DNA from: Proteobacteria bacterium UBA964
Lineage (GTDB): Bacteria; Pseudomonadota; Gammaproteobacteria; Steroidobacterales; Steroidobacteraceae
Assembly (NCBI GenBank): GCA_002292945.1
Contig: DBCG01000045.1
Span: 897 to 12,335 of the forward strand
Direction of reading: 5' to 3'
Length of the DNA: 11,439 bases
The notes below the pieces were generated by a model, which worked only from the letters and a program-made list of their open reading frames with translations, had not been told where the DNA came from and ran no database searches. The translations under genes and the position numbers were made by a program. Of the stretch, positions 1-6,928 are shown one piece after another. The stretch's first letter is position 1; the number at the start of each line of letters is the position of its first letter.

Positions 1-1962
1 TCGATCATCGAGACGCCGATCACGGCGAACTTCCGCGAAGGTCTGAACGTCCTGCAGTACTTCATCTCCACCCACGGCGCCCGCAAGGGTCTCGCCGACA
101 CGGCGCTGAAGACCGCGAACTCCGGTTACCTCACGCGGCGCCTCGTCGACGTGGCCCAGGATCTCGTCGTCACCGAGGTCGATTGCGGCACCACCAATGG
201 CCTCATGGTCACCCCGCTCGTCGAAGGCGGCGATGTGGTCGAGGGTCTCGGCGAGCGAGTGCTCGGCCGCGTGGTCGTCGAGGATGTCCTCAAGCCGGGC
301 GGCAAGGGTACGGTCCTGCTCCCAGCCGGCACGTTGATCGACGAAGAGCTGGTCCGCCTGCTGGAACAGCAGGGGGTCGACCAGGTCATGGTGCGTTCGC
401 CGATCACCTGCGACACCCGCTACGGTGTCTGTTCGATGTGCTACGGACGCGATCTCGCGCGTGGCCGCATCATCAACATCGGCGAGGCGGTCGGCGTCAT
501 GGCGGCGCAGTCGATCGGCGAGCCCGGCACGCAGCTCACGATGCGCACCTTCCACATCGGTGGTGCGGCGTCGCGTGCCGCAGCGTCCTCGAGCCTCGAG
601 GTCCGCAACAAGGGCACGCTGCGCTTCCACAACGTCAAGACCGTCTCCCACGAGAAGGGTCACCTGGTCGCGGTGTCGCGTTCGGGTGAGATCGGCGTGG
701 TGGACGAGTTCGGCCGTGAGCGCGAGCGCTACAAGATCCCGTTCGGCGCGCACATCAGCATCACCGAAGGCACGCATGTGCCGGCGGGCCAGGTCGTGGC
801 GACCTGGGATCCCCACACCCACCCGGTCGTCACCGAGGTGGCGGGTTTCCTCCGCTTCCAGGACTTCGTCGACGGACTCACCGTCACGCGCCAGGTCGAT
901 GAGGTCACCGGCCTCTCGTCCGTGGTGGTCATGGACGGCACGAAGCAGCGCGGCGGCAAGGAGCTGCGCCCGACCATCAAGCTGGTCAACGCCAAGGGCA
1001 AGGAAGTGCCGTTCGCCAACACCGAGATCCCGGCGGTCTACACGCTGCCCGCGGGTGCCCTCATCAGTCTCGAGGACGGCGCTCGTGTGTCGGTGGGCGA
1101 TGTCATCGCGCGCATCCCGCAGGAGTCGTCCAAGACCCGTGACATCACCGGCGGTCTGCCGCGTGTCGCGGATCTCTTCGAGGCCCGCAAGCCGAAGGAC
1201 CAGGCGATCCTCGCCGAGAAGAGCGGCACGGTCAGTTTCGGCAAGGAGACCAAGGGCAAGCGCCGTCTCGTCATCACCGAGGAGAAGGGCGAGAAGTACG
1301 AGGAGCTGATCCCGAAGTGGCGTCAGCTGAACGTCTTCGAGGGCGAGCAGGTCACCCGCGGCGAAGTCATCGCCGACGGCGAGCCGAACCCGCACGACAT
1401 CCTGCGACTGCGGGGCGTCGAGGCCTTGGCCAATTTCCTCGTGCGCGAGATCCAGGACGTCTACCGCCTCCAGGGTGTGAAGATCAACGACAAGCACATC
1501 GAGGTCATCATCCGGCAGATGTTGCGCAAGACCGAGGTCACGGGCATCGGCGAGACGCCGTTGCTCAAGGGCGAGCAGCTCGACCGTTCGCGTGCGCTCG
1601 ACATCAACGACCGCATCGGCGGCGAGGGCAAGCAGATCGCTTCGCTCGCGCCGGTGCTGCTCGGCATCACCAAGGCGTCGCTGGCCACCGAATCGTTCAT
1701 CTCGGCGGCCTCGTTCCAGGAGACCACGCGCGTCCTCACCGAGGCGGCGGTCCGCGGCCTCAAGGACGATCTGCGCGGTCTCAAGGAGAACGTCATCGTC
1801 GGTCGCCTGATACCGGCCGGTACGGGCTTCGCCGCCCACGCCCATCGTCGTCGCAAGCTCGAGGGCGTGCGCTCGGCGGGCTTCATGGACGAAGGCAGCA
1901 CGGTCGGCGCAGAGGGCGACGAATCGCCGTCCGTCGGCGAGGAAGAGGGCGCGGCACGCTGA
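1..1962 (+). CDS. rpoC: RNA polymerase subunit beta' (3' part, 5' end outside window)
   Basis: C-terminal 653 residues of the DNA-directed RNA polymerase beta' subunit, in frame from the first base and ending at TGA 1960-1962. Window residue n matches E. coli RpoC about n+752. The bridge helix is at residues 17-51 (HGARKGLADTALK motif). The second zinc site uses Cys62, Cys137, Cys144 and Cys147. The trigger loop has Met181 and His185 (LTMRTFHIGG). It is followed by a lineage-specific insert where E. coli carries SI3, and the trigger loop resumes at RIPQES. The motifs KWRQLNVFEGE, KINDKHIEVI and ITKASLATESFISAASFQETTRVL are all intact. The last 40 or so residues are an acidic low-complexity tail, which is variable in the family. 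Nothing suggests truncation or frameshift. Identity is certain; only the 5' end is missing. Confidence 0.99.
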   Translation, partial: SIIETPITANFREGLNVLQYFISTHGARKGLADTALKTANSGYLTRRLVDVAQDLVVTEVDCGTTNGLMVTPLVEGGDVVEGLGERVLGRVVVEDVLKPGGKGTVLLPAGTLIDEELVRLLEQQGVDQVMVRSPITCDTRYGVCSMCYGRDLARGRIINIGEAVGVMAAQSIGEPGTQLTMRTFHIGGAASRAAASSSLEVRNKGTLRFHNVKTVSHEKGHLVAVSRSGEIGVVDEFGRERERYKIPFGAHISITEGTHVPAGQVVATWDPHTHPVVTEVAGFLRFQDFVDGLTVTRQVDEVTGLSSVVVMDGTKQRGGKELRPTIKLVNAKGKEVPFANTEIPAVYTLPAGALISLEDGARVSVGDVIARIPQESSKTRDITGGLPRVADLFEARKPKDQAILAEKSGTVSFGKETKGKRRLVITEEKGEKYEELIPKWRQLNVFEGEQVTRGEVIADGEPNPHDILRLRGVEALANFLVREIQDVYRLQGVKINDKHIEVIIRQMLRKTEVTGIGETPLLKGEQLDRSRALDINDRIGGEGKQIASLAPVLLGITKASLATESFISAASFQETTRVLTEAAVRGLKDDLRGLKENVIVGRLIPAGTGFAAHAHRRRKLEGVRSAGFMDEGSTVGAEGDESPSVGEEEGAAR

Positions 1963-1978
1963 GCTTGCGGGGCGGGTG

Positions 1979-2821
1979 ATGGGAGACGAACCCGGAAGCC
2001 GCCGATCCGCAGGCGAGCGGGATCCCTCGGCGCAGGCCGTCGAGGAGATCCCGCATCGCATGCCGCCGGGGCATCCGGCGCCGGTGCGGGTGCTGGTCCG
2101 TGGTCTCGAGGTCATGGCGCTGCTGAACTGCCACGGTCCGCTCACCACCGCTGCCATCAGCCAGAGATTGCGGTTGGCCCGGACCACGGTGAACCGTTGC
2201 CTTGCCACGCTCGAGGCGATGGGGTTTGCCGAGCGCCTGAAGACCCGCCGCTATGCCTTGACGCTCAAGGCCAAGACATTGAGCCATGGCTTCGACGCCG
2301 CGGTCGAGCGGCTTGAGCCGGTCCGCGCGGCGATGCACGCCGCTGCGCTGCGGATGCAGTGGCCGATGAGCCTGACGAGGCTGCGGTACCCGGAGATGTT
2401 CGTGGAGGACTCGAGCGACCGCGACAGCGGCCTCGCAGTAGAGCTCTTCGAGCGAGGCGTTTCCCTACCGGTGCTGACGACTGCATCGGGCCGTTCCGTG
2501 TTGGCTTTCTCCTCTCCACGCGCCCGCGAGACACTCATCGAACTCCTATGGCCGTCGCGTGCGCCGGAGCTCTACGACCTTTGGCCGGACCGCGCTGCGC
2601 TCGAGCGGGAGTTGGATGCGACGCGCGAGCGCGGGTTCGCCCGCGCCATCAGACCGCTACGCCTCACCGAACAGGGCAGCATCGCCGTGCCGGTGATGCT
2701 GGAGGGCGAGCCCATCGGGGCAGTGGCGGTGCGCTTCGCGCTCTCGGCGTTGTCCTTCGATGAGGCGCGCAGACGTTTGTTGCCGATCCTGCTCGATGTC
2801 GCTCTCAGCCGCCGCGCCTGA
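1979..2821 (+). CDS. IclR-family transcriptional regulator, MhpR-like
   Basis: A 280-residue regulator. An N-terminal winged helix-turn-helix covers about residues 42-95 (VRGLEVMALL, then LTTAAISQRLRLARTTVNRCLATLEAMGF). The effector-binding IclR domain follows from about residue 110, with the family's LPVLTTASGRSVLAF and GSIAVPVMLEG segments. The linker TLKAKTLSHGF and the order of motifs recall E. coli MhpR, an activator of aromatic acid catabolism, so the effector may be an organic acid (inference). The start is uncertain. GTG 1976 and ATG 1979 have only a weak G-rich ribosome site. ATG 2060 (residue 28 of this call) has GAGGAG 13 bases upstream and would remove a charged tail not typical of the family. 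The gene begins 16 bases after the rpoC stop with no terminator between, so read-through from rpoBC is likely. It converges with the gamma-glutamyltransferase gene. Confidence 0.92.
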   Translation: MGDEPGSRRSAGERDPSAQAVEEIPHRMPPGHPAPVRVLVRGLEVMALLNCHGPLTTAAISQRLRLARTTVNRCLATLEAMGFAERLKTRRYALTLKAKTLSHGFDAAVERLEPVRAAMHAAALRMQWPMSLTRLRYPEMFVEDSSDRDSGLAVELFERGVSLPVLTTASGRSVLAFSSPRARETLIELLWPSRAPELYDLWPDRAALERELDATRERGFARAIRPLRLTEQGSIAVPVMLEGEPIGAVAVRFALSALSFDEARRRLLPILLDVALSRRA

Positions 2822-2835
2822 GCGGTCGTCGTCGC

Positions 2836-4584
2836 TCACCGCCCCGTGCGGGGCGCCACCGTGAACACTGCACTTTGTCCGCGACCGCGGGGATCGGAGG
2901 CGGCCTCCACCCGTCCGTCGGCGTCTACCGTCACGACCTGCATGTCGCCGAACTCCCAGCTGCTCGGTTCGACGGTGTAGCCGAGCGCGCTCAGTTCCTG
3001 GACGGTCTGCGCCTCGAGCGCACAGCAGCGGCTGTAGATGATGCGATCGGGCGGCAGCAGTTGGTGATGGAATCGCGAGGCCGAGATCGCCGCGAGCGGT
3101 GGCAACCCGAAGTCGCGCAGGTTGATGAGGGTCTGGAACACCGCCGTGATGATGGTCGAGCCGCCCGGGGTGCCGACGATGGTGCGCACCCGACCGGCCT
3201 CCAGGACGATCGTGGGTGTCATCGATGAAAGCATGCGCTTGCCGGGCGCGATCTCGTTGGCGCGACCGCCGACGACCCCATACAGGTTCGGCTGGCCGGG
3301 ACGGATGCTGAAATCATCCATCTCGTTGTTGAGCAGGAAACCCGCGCCGGTGACGACCACGCCGTTGCCGAAGCCGCCGTTCAGCGTGTAGGTGACCGCG
3401 ACCGCATTGCCCTGCGCATCGAGGATCGAGAAGTGCGTCGTCTGTGGGCGATCGGCGAGACCGGGTCGCACCGTCGGCGTGGGCGAGGGGCGCTCAAGGG
3501 AAACCTCTGCGGTGCGCCGGTCGAGGTAGTCAGGTGCCATGAGGCGCGCGACCGGCACCTCCACGAACCCGGGATCGCCCAAGTATTCGGCGCGGTCCGC
3601 GAAGACGCGTTTGGAGATCTCTGCGATGAGGTGCACATAGCGCGTGCCGTTGAGGGGCTGTCCGGCGAACGCGGCCGCCAAGCGTTCCTTCATGCCGAGC
3701 AATTGCGCGAGCGCGACGCCACCGGAGCTCGGGGGCGGTGCCGTGATGACTTGTCGCCCTCGCCAGTCGAAGCGCAACGGCTCGCGCCACACCGGCGTGT
3801 AGGCGGCGAGGTCGGCTTGGGTGATGAGGCCGCCGCCACGGCGCATCTGCGCGACGATGAGGCGGGCGGTGCGACCGCGATAGAAGCCCTTCGGGCCCGC
3901 GCGTGAGATCCGCTCGAGCGTCGCGGCGAGCTCAGGCTGGCGCAGTGTGTCGCCGGCCTCGAGCCCGCCGAAGTAGCGGTCGAAGTTGGTGCGGCCCGCA
4001 AGCTCGGTCCGTTGCTCGGCGAGCAGCCCCGCGAGCTGCGGTTCGACCGCGAAACCCTCTCGCGCCAGCCGGATCGCAGGCGTGACGAGACGCCTCCAGG
4101 GCAGCGTGCCGTAGCGTTGGTGCGCGGCCCAGAGCCCCGCGACGGTGCCCGGTACGCCGGCTGCGCGCGCACCGACGAGGCTGCCGTCGGGGATCACCGC
4201 ACCTGCGGCGTCGAGGTACATGTCGCGGCTGGCTGCCGCCGGGGCGGTCTCACGGAAATCGAGGAAGTCCTGTCGGCCATCGAGGTGCAGCGTCATGAAC
4301 CCGCCGCCGCCGAGATTGCCTGCCTCCGGGAAGGTGACCGCCAGCACGAAGGCCGTGGCGATCGCTGCATCGACGGCGTTGCCGCCCTCTTCGATGACCT
4401 GACGGGCGGCTTCGGCGCCGTGGCGGTCGGGGGCGGCGACCGCGGCGGTGCCGGCGATCGCGCTGTCGGACACGACCATGAACAGCAGCGCGACGACGAT
4501 GGCCCGCAGTCGGTGCGTACGCAGGGGAACATCGCCCTTCGTCTGTCGAGCGGAGGCCGAAGAGTTCGCTGGAGGCAGGTTCAT
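2836..4584 (-). CDS. ggt: Gamma-glutamyltransferase (gamma-glutamyltranspeptidase), secreted
   Basis: A 582-residue Ntn-hydrolase proenzyme that hydrolyses or transfers the gamma-glutamyl group of glutathione and its conjugates in the periplasm. A signal peptide with hydrophobic core AIVVALLFMVV ends near Ala44 (AIA-G), preceded by an unusually long 25-residue N-region. Self-cleavage is expected before Thr382 (QTTHFS), the nucleophile, giving large and small subunits in the usual proportions. Other family residues are present: Arg111 (DFRE, glutamate carboxylate), GNLGGGGFM, PPPSSGG, NNEMDDFS, SSMTP (453-454 serines) and PGGS (oxyanion hole). The start ATG at 4584 overlaps the TGA of the upstream glutathione S-transferase gene (ATGA). 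An in-frame extension to 4698 is possible but would lie inside that gene and precede the signal peptide. Length matches E. coli Ggt (580 residues). A Cys-Cys pair near the C-terminus (IIYSRCCALE) is unusual for the family as I know it. Confidence 0.95.
   Translation of the reverse strand: MNLPPANSSASARQTKGDVPLRTHRLRAIVVALLFMVVSDSAIAGTAAVAAPDRHGAEAARQVIEEGGNAVDAAIATAFVLAVTFPEAGNLGGGGFMTLHLDGRQDFLDFRETAPAAASRDMYLDAAGAVIPDGSLVGARAAGVPGTVAGLWAAHQRYGTLPWRRLVTPAIRLAREGFAVEPQLAGLLAEQRTELAGRTNFDRYFGGLEAGDTLRQPELAATLERISRAGPKGFYRGRTARLIVAQMRRGGGLITQADLAAYTPVWREPLRFDWRGRQVITAPPPSSGGVALAQLLGMKERLAAAFAGQPLNGTRYVHLIAEISKRVFADRAEYLGDPGFVEVPVARLMAPDYLDRRTAEVSLERPSPTPTVRPGLADRPQTTHFSILDAQGNAVAVTYTLNGGFGNGVVVTGAGFLLNNEMDDFSIRPGQPNLYGVVGGRANEIAPGKRMLSSMTPTIVLEAGRVRTIVGTPGGSTIITAVFQTLINLRDFGLPPLAAISASRFHHQLLPPDRIIYSRCCALEAQTVQELSALGYTVEPSSWEFGDMQVVTVDADGRVEAASDPRGRGQSAVFTVAPRTGR
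2840..2855 (+). terminator. Possible weak hairpin at the convergent gene ends
   Basis: CGCCCC (2840-2845) pairs with GGGGCG (2850-2855) around a four-base loop, 18 bases after the regulator's stop codon and inside the last codons of the convergent gamma-glutamyltransferase gene. No T-run follows on either strand, so it is not a canonical intrinsic terminator. It is the only candidate structure in the 14-base gap region where two transcripts meet. Confidence 0.2.
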
Positions 4585-5282
4585 GGGACGGCGTGGGGCG
4601 GCGGGCTTCGCAGGTCTTCGATCCGCAAAGCGCGGGAGGTGACGTCGCGTTCGTGGGCGATCTCGCGCCAGGGCTCGGCCAAGGCGGCGGCCTGCCATTC
4701 GCGCATCGCCGGCAAGCCCAGTAGCCGGGCCGCGTAGGCATCCGCGACAGGATCGAGCGCGAGGCCATAGGTCTGCAGCCGGAAGGCGACCGGTGCGAAG
4801 AACGCATCGACGGCAGTGAACGACGCGCCGGCGAGGAAGTCGCCTCCGAAGCGGCGCAGACCCTGGTGCCAGAGTTCTCGCAGGCGCAGTAGGTCGGCCT
4901 CGAGCGCGGCTGGGCGCTCGCGCAGCACTATCCGGTGACCGACGCTCATGCTGCAGTGTTCGCGCAGGGCGCCGAACCCGGAATGCATCTCTGACGACGC
5001 GCTGCGCGCCCAGGCGCGTGCGACGGGGTCGCTCGGCCAGACGCCCGGATGATGTTCAGCGAGGTACTCGGCGATGGCGAGGGAGTCCCAGACCTGCAGC
5101 GCCCCATCGTGCAGACAGGGCACCTTGCCGGTGGGCGAGAAGCGGCGGAAATTCGCCGCGTTGTCGTGGTCGGCGAAGGGCTCCAGGCATTCCTCGAAGT
5201 CGATGCCGAGGCTGCGCATCAACACCCAGGGTCGCAGCGACCACGAGGAGTAGTTCTTGTTCGCGATGAAGAGTCGGTACAT
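4581..5282 (-). CDS. Glutathione S-transferase family protein
   Basis: A 233-residue cytosolic GST-fold protein. The N-terminal thioredoxin-like domain starts MYRLFIANKNYSSWSLRPWV; Ser12/Ser13 are candidate catalytic residues. The cis-proline loop is at Val54-Pro55 and the glutathione gamma-glutamyl contact is in WDSLAIAEYL (Asp66-Ser67). The all-helical C-terminal domain runs from about residue 85 and contains the conserved N-capping Asp in FTAVDAFF (Asp159). ATG 5282 is chosen because the fold begins immediately; an upstream ATG at 5360 adds 26 arginine-rich residues unlike the family. The Shine-Dalgarno match is weak (AGGGC). Its stop overlaps the start of the gamma-glutamyltransferase gene by four bases, so the two are translationally coupled. 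The family is clear; the substrate is not. It could detoxify an electrophile, cleave an ether or isomerise a substrate. Confidence 0.88.
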   Translation of the reverse strand: MYRLFIANKNYSSWSLRPWVLMRSLGIDFEECLEPFADHDNAANFRRFSPTGKVPCLHDGALQVWDSLAIAEYLAEHHPGVWPSDPVARAWARSASSEMHSGFGALREHCSMSVGHRIVLRERPAALEADLLRLRELWHQGLRRFGGDFLAGASFTAVDAFFAPVAFRLQTYGLALDPVADAYAARLLGLPAMREWQAAALAEPWREIAHERDVTSRALRIEDLRSPPPHAVP

Positions 5283-5488
5283 GCCGTGATTGTGCCCTGA
5301 CCGGGGTGCCCGCCGCGACTGCGCTGCCCGCGGCTGCCCGCGCAGGCTCCCCGAGCGCACGATGACCGGTGCACTTTGCTATCTTTCGACTGTCTTGCGC
5401 TCGGGTGTACCCCCTGCCGAACCGGAGCAGCCGGGCCGGCACGGCGGATGTGCCTACTGATCACCGTAAGGACCGACAGGAGAATGAC
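5283..5488. promoter_or_regulatory. Divergent intergenic region between the GST pair and the six-gene operon
   Basis: These 206 bases separate two divergently transcribed units, so at least two promoters must lie here or just inside the genes. I could not assign convincing -35/-10 pairs on either strand: TATCTT at 5380-5385 resembles a -10 but lacks a -35 at the right distance. The region holds a tandem 10-bp repeat (5323-5342) and a TGATCA palindrome (5459-5464). A clear Shine-Dalgarno, AGGAG at 5478-5482, sits six bases before the ATG of the plus-strand SDR gene. The local IclR regulator is the natural candidate to bind here (inference). Confidence 0.5.
5323..5342. repeat. Perfect tandem 10-bp direct repeat
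   Basis: GCTGCCCGCG occurs at 5323-5332 and again at 5333-5342 without a gap. A degenerate relative (TGCCCGCCGCG) lies at 5307-5317. The 10-bp period is about one helical turn, so bound proteins would face the same side of DNA. The repeat lies 41-60 bases upstream of the GST start codon. It could be an operator or a chance product of GC-rich sequence. Confidence 0.75.
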
Positions 5489-6298
5489 ATGACCCGTACA
5501 GTCCTGATCACCGGCGCATCCTCGGGCATCGGCGCAGAGCTTGCCCGCTCGTACGCCCGTGAGGGCGCGCGGCTCGTGCTGCTCGCCCGTCGGCGAGGGC
5601 TGCTCGAACAGTTGGCTGAGGAGCTGCGCGGCCTCGGTGCGGCAGAGGTCGAGGTGCACGAGGGTGATGTCACCCGCGAGGGCGATGTCGCGCGGCCGGT
5701 GCAAGCGCTGCTCGCGCGCGGTCTCGGGCTCGACCTCGTCTATGCGAATGCGGGCTTCGGCGTAGCCGGGGTGCTGCAGCGCTTGACGCTCGCCGACTAC
5801 CAGCGCCAGCTCGATACCAACGTGATCGGCCTGCTGCGCACCCTCTACGAGACCTTGCCCGGTCTGCGCCATGCGCGCGGCCGCCTGGTTTTGATCGGCA
5901 GCGTGGCCGGTCATGTGGCGGCGCCGGGCGCCTCGGCCTACTCCATGAGCAAGTTCGCGGTCCGTGGCCTCGCCGAATCGCTCCGCGGCGACCTGCGCGA
6001 CGATGGCATCGGGGTGACGCTGGTGTCGCCCGGGTTCGTGGACTCCGACATCCGTCGCACCGACAACCGCGGCGTCGTGCAGGAGGGTGCGCCCGATCCG
6101 GTGCCGGCCTGGCTGCGCGTGCCCACCGACAAGGCCGTACGCGAGATCGTCCGCGGTGTGCGCCGCGGCCGCGCCGAGATCGTGGTCACAGGGCACGGCA
6201 AGGTGCTTGTGTTCCTGTCCCGGCACTTCCATCGTCTGCTGCGCGCCGTGCTCATGCGGACCTATCGCGGTCGCCCCGAGCCGAAGGCGCGCAGATGA
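5489..6298 (+). CDS. SDR family oxidoreductase (NADP-type, classical)
   Basis: A 269-residue short-chain dehydrogenase/reductase. The Rossmann motif TGASSGIG is at residues 8-15. Arginines follow the second strand (LVLLARRR, about 30-36), which favours NADP(H). NAG is at 87-89. The catalytic tetrad is Asn111, Ser138, Tyr151 and Lys155 (YSMSK). PGFVDSDI follows the active site. The C-terminal 40 residues are basic and partly hydrophobic (GHGKVLVFLSRHFHRLL), seen in SDRs that may associate with membranes. ATG 5489 is chosen for its AGGAG at 5478-5482; the reading frame stays open upstream to 5369 but those residues do not look like protein of this family. First gene of a six-gene operon; its stop overlaps the next start (ATGA at 6295-6298). 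The substrate is unknown; oxidation of an alcohol or reduction of a ketone in the operon's pathway is inferred. Confidence 0.92.
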   Translation: MTRTVLITGASSGIGAELARSYAREGARLVLLARRRGLLEQLAEELRGLGAAEVEVHEGDVTREGDVARPVQALLARGLGLDLVYANAGFGVAGVLQRLTLADYQRQLDTNVIGLLRTLYETLPGLRHARGRLVLIGSVAGHVAAPGASAYSMSKFAVRGLAESLRGDLRDDGIGVTLVSPGFVDSDIRRTDNRGVVQEGAPDPVPAWLRVPTDKAVREIVRGVRRGRAEIVVTGHGKVLVFLSRHFHRLLRAVLMRTYRGRPEPKARR

Positions 6299-6915
6299 GC
6301 GCGACGCGGCGCCTGTTCCCGACGCTGATCCATGTCGCGCCGCTGCAGCGCAGCGGCGTGGCCGCCTTCAACAAACGCCTTCTCGCCGAGTGCCGTCAGT
6401 TGAGCGTCGATGACGAGGCCGGACGCCGTTGGTCCGCCCGCAACTATCCAGGCGGATACACCTCCTACGGCTCGCAGAGCCGGATGCACCGGCTGTCGCC
6501 GACCTTCGCCCTCTTAGAGCGACGCCTCCAGCGGCATGTCCGTGACTATGCGACCGAGCTCGGACTCGACCTCGAAGGCCGTGCGCTCGCCATGACCGAT
6601 TGTTGGGTCAACATCATGCCGCCCGGTGTCGTACACGGTCTGCACCTGCATCCGGTCTCCACGATCAGCGGCACCTACTATGTGCGCGTGCCGAGCGGTT
6701 CACCGGGCCTGAAGTTCGAGGACCCCCGGCTCGATCGCTTCATGGCCGCGCCGCCGCGCCGCCGTGACGCAGCGCCGGATCTGCAGCCCTGGGTCACGGT
6801 GCCAGCGCGCGCCGGTCAGGTGGTGCTGTTCGAGAGTTGGCTGCGCCACGAGGTCACGGCGAACCGCGCCGCGACCGAGCGGGTGAGCCTGTCGTTCAAC
6901 TTCAACTGGTTCTGA
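6295..6915 (+). CDS. TIGR02466-family putative 2-oxoglutarate/Fe(II)-dependent oxygenase
   Basis: A 206-residue protein resembling the TIGR02466 / 2OG-FeII_Oxy_5 family, a double-stranded beta-helix fold with no well-established substrate. The core runs CWVNIMPPGVVHGLHLHPVSTISGTYYV (residues 103-130), then LKFEDPR, then VVLFESWLRHEVTANRAATERVSLSFNFNWF at the C-terminus. Candidate iron ligands are in His117/His119 and His185, and Arg196 is the candidate 2-oxoglutarate carboxylate contact. These assignments come from family logic, not a structure. The start ATG overlaps the stop of the SDR gene by four bases and the DmdA-like gene begins 13 bases downstream, so it is firmly inside the operon. 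No signal peptide. In this context it could hydroxylate or oxidatively demethylate the operon's substrate, but that is inference. Confidence 0.8.
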   Translation: MSATRRLFPTLIHVAPLQRSGVAAFNKRLLAECRQLSVDDEAGRRWSARNYPGGYTSYGSQSRMHRLSPTFALLERRLQRHVRDYATELGLDLEGRALAMTDCWVNIMPPGVVHGLHLHPVSTISGTYYVRVPSGSPGLKFEDPRLDRFMAAPPRRRDAAPDLQPWVTVPARAGQVVLFESWLRHEVTANRAATERVSLSFNFNWF

Positions 6916-6918
6916 TCC

Positions 6919-6923
6919 GGAGG
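6919..6923 (+). promoter_or_regulatory. Ribosome binding site fixing a GTG start
   Basis: GGAGG lies five bases before GTG 6929. It settles the start of the DmdA-like gene on a GTG codon, since the first ATG downstream (7025) would delete conserved sequence. Confidence 0.8.
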
Positions 6924-6928
6924 TCATC

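Noticed and set aside
425..1309. Long plus-strand frame rich in Ser/Arg inside rpoC
   Set aside because: It lies in another frame of a certain gene, and its Arg/Ser/Ala composition is what GC-rich codons give out of frame.
3433..3906. Plus-strand frames opposite the gamma-glutamyltransferase gene (also 4012-4737)
   Set aside because: Antisense shadows of a gene with a complete set of catalytic motifs.
5357..5423. Candidate promoter boxes (TATCTT 5380-5385, TTGCGC 5395-5400)
   Set aside because: No partner hexamer at 16-18 bases with more than chance similarity, so not listed as a promoter.
5219..6232. 337-codon minus-strand frame opposite the first SDR gene
   Set aside because: Antisense shadow of a well-supported SDR, His/Gln/Arg-rich, with no family resemblance; it also crosses the divergent intergenic region.
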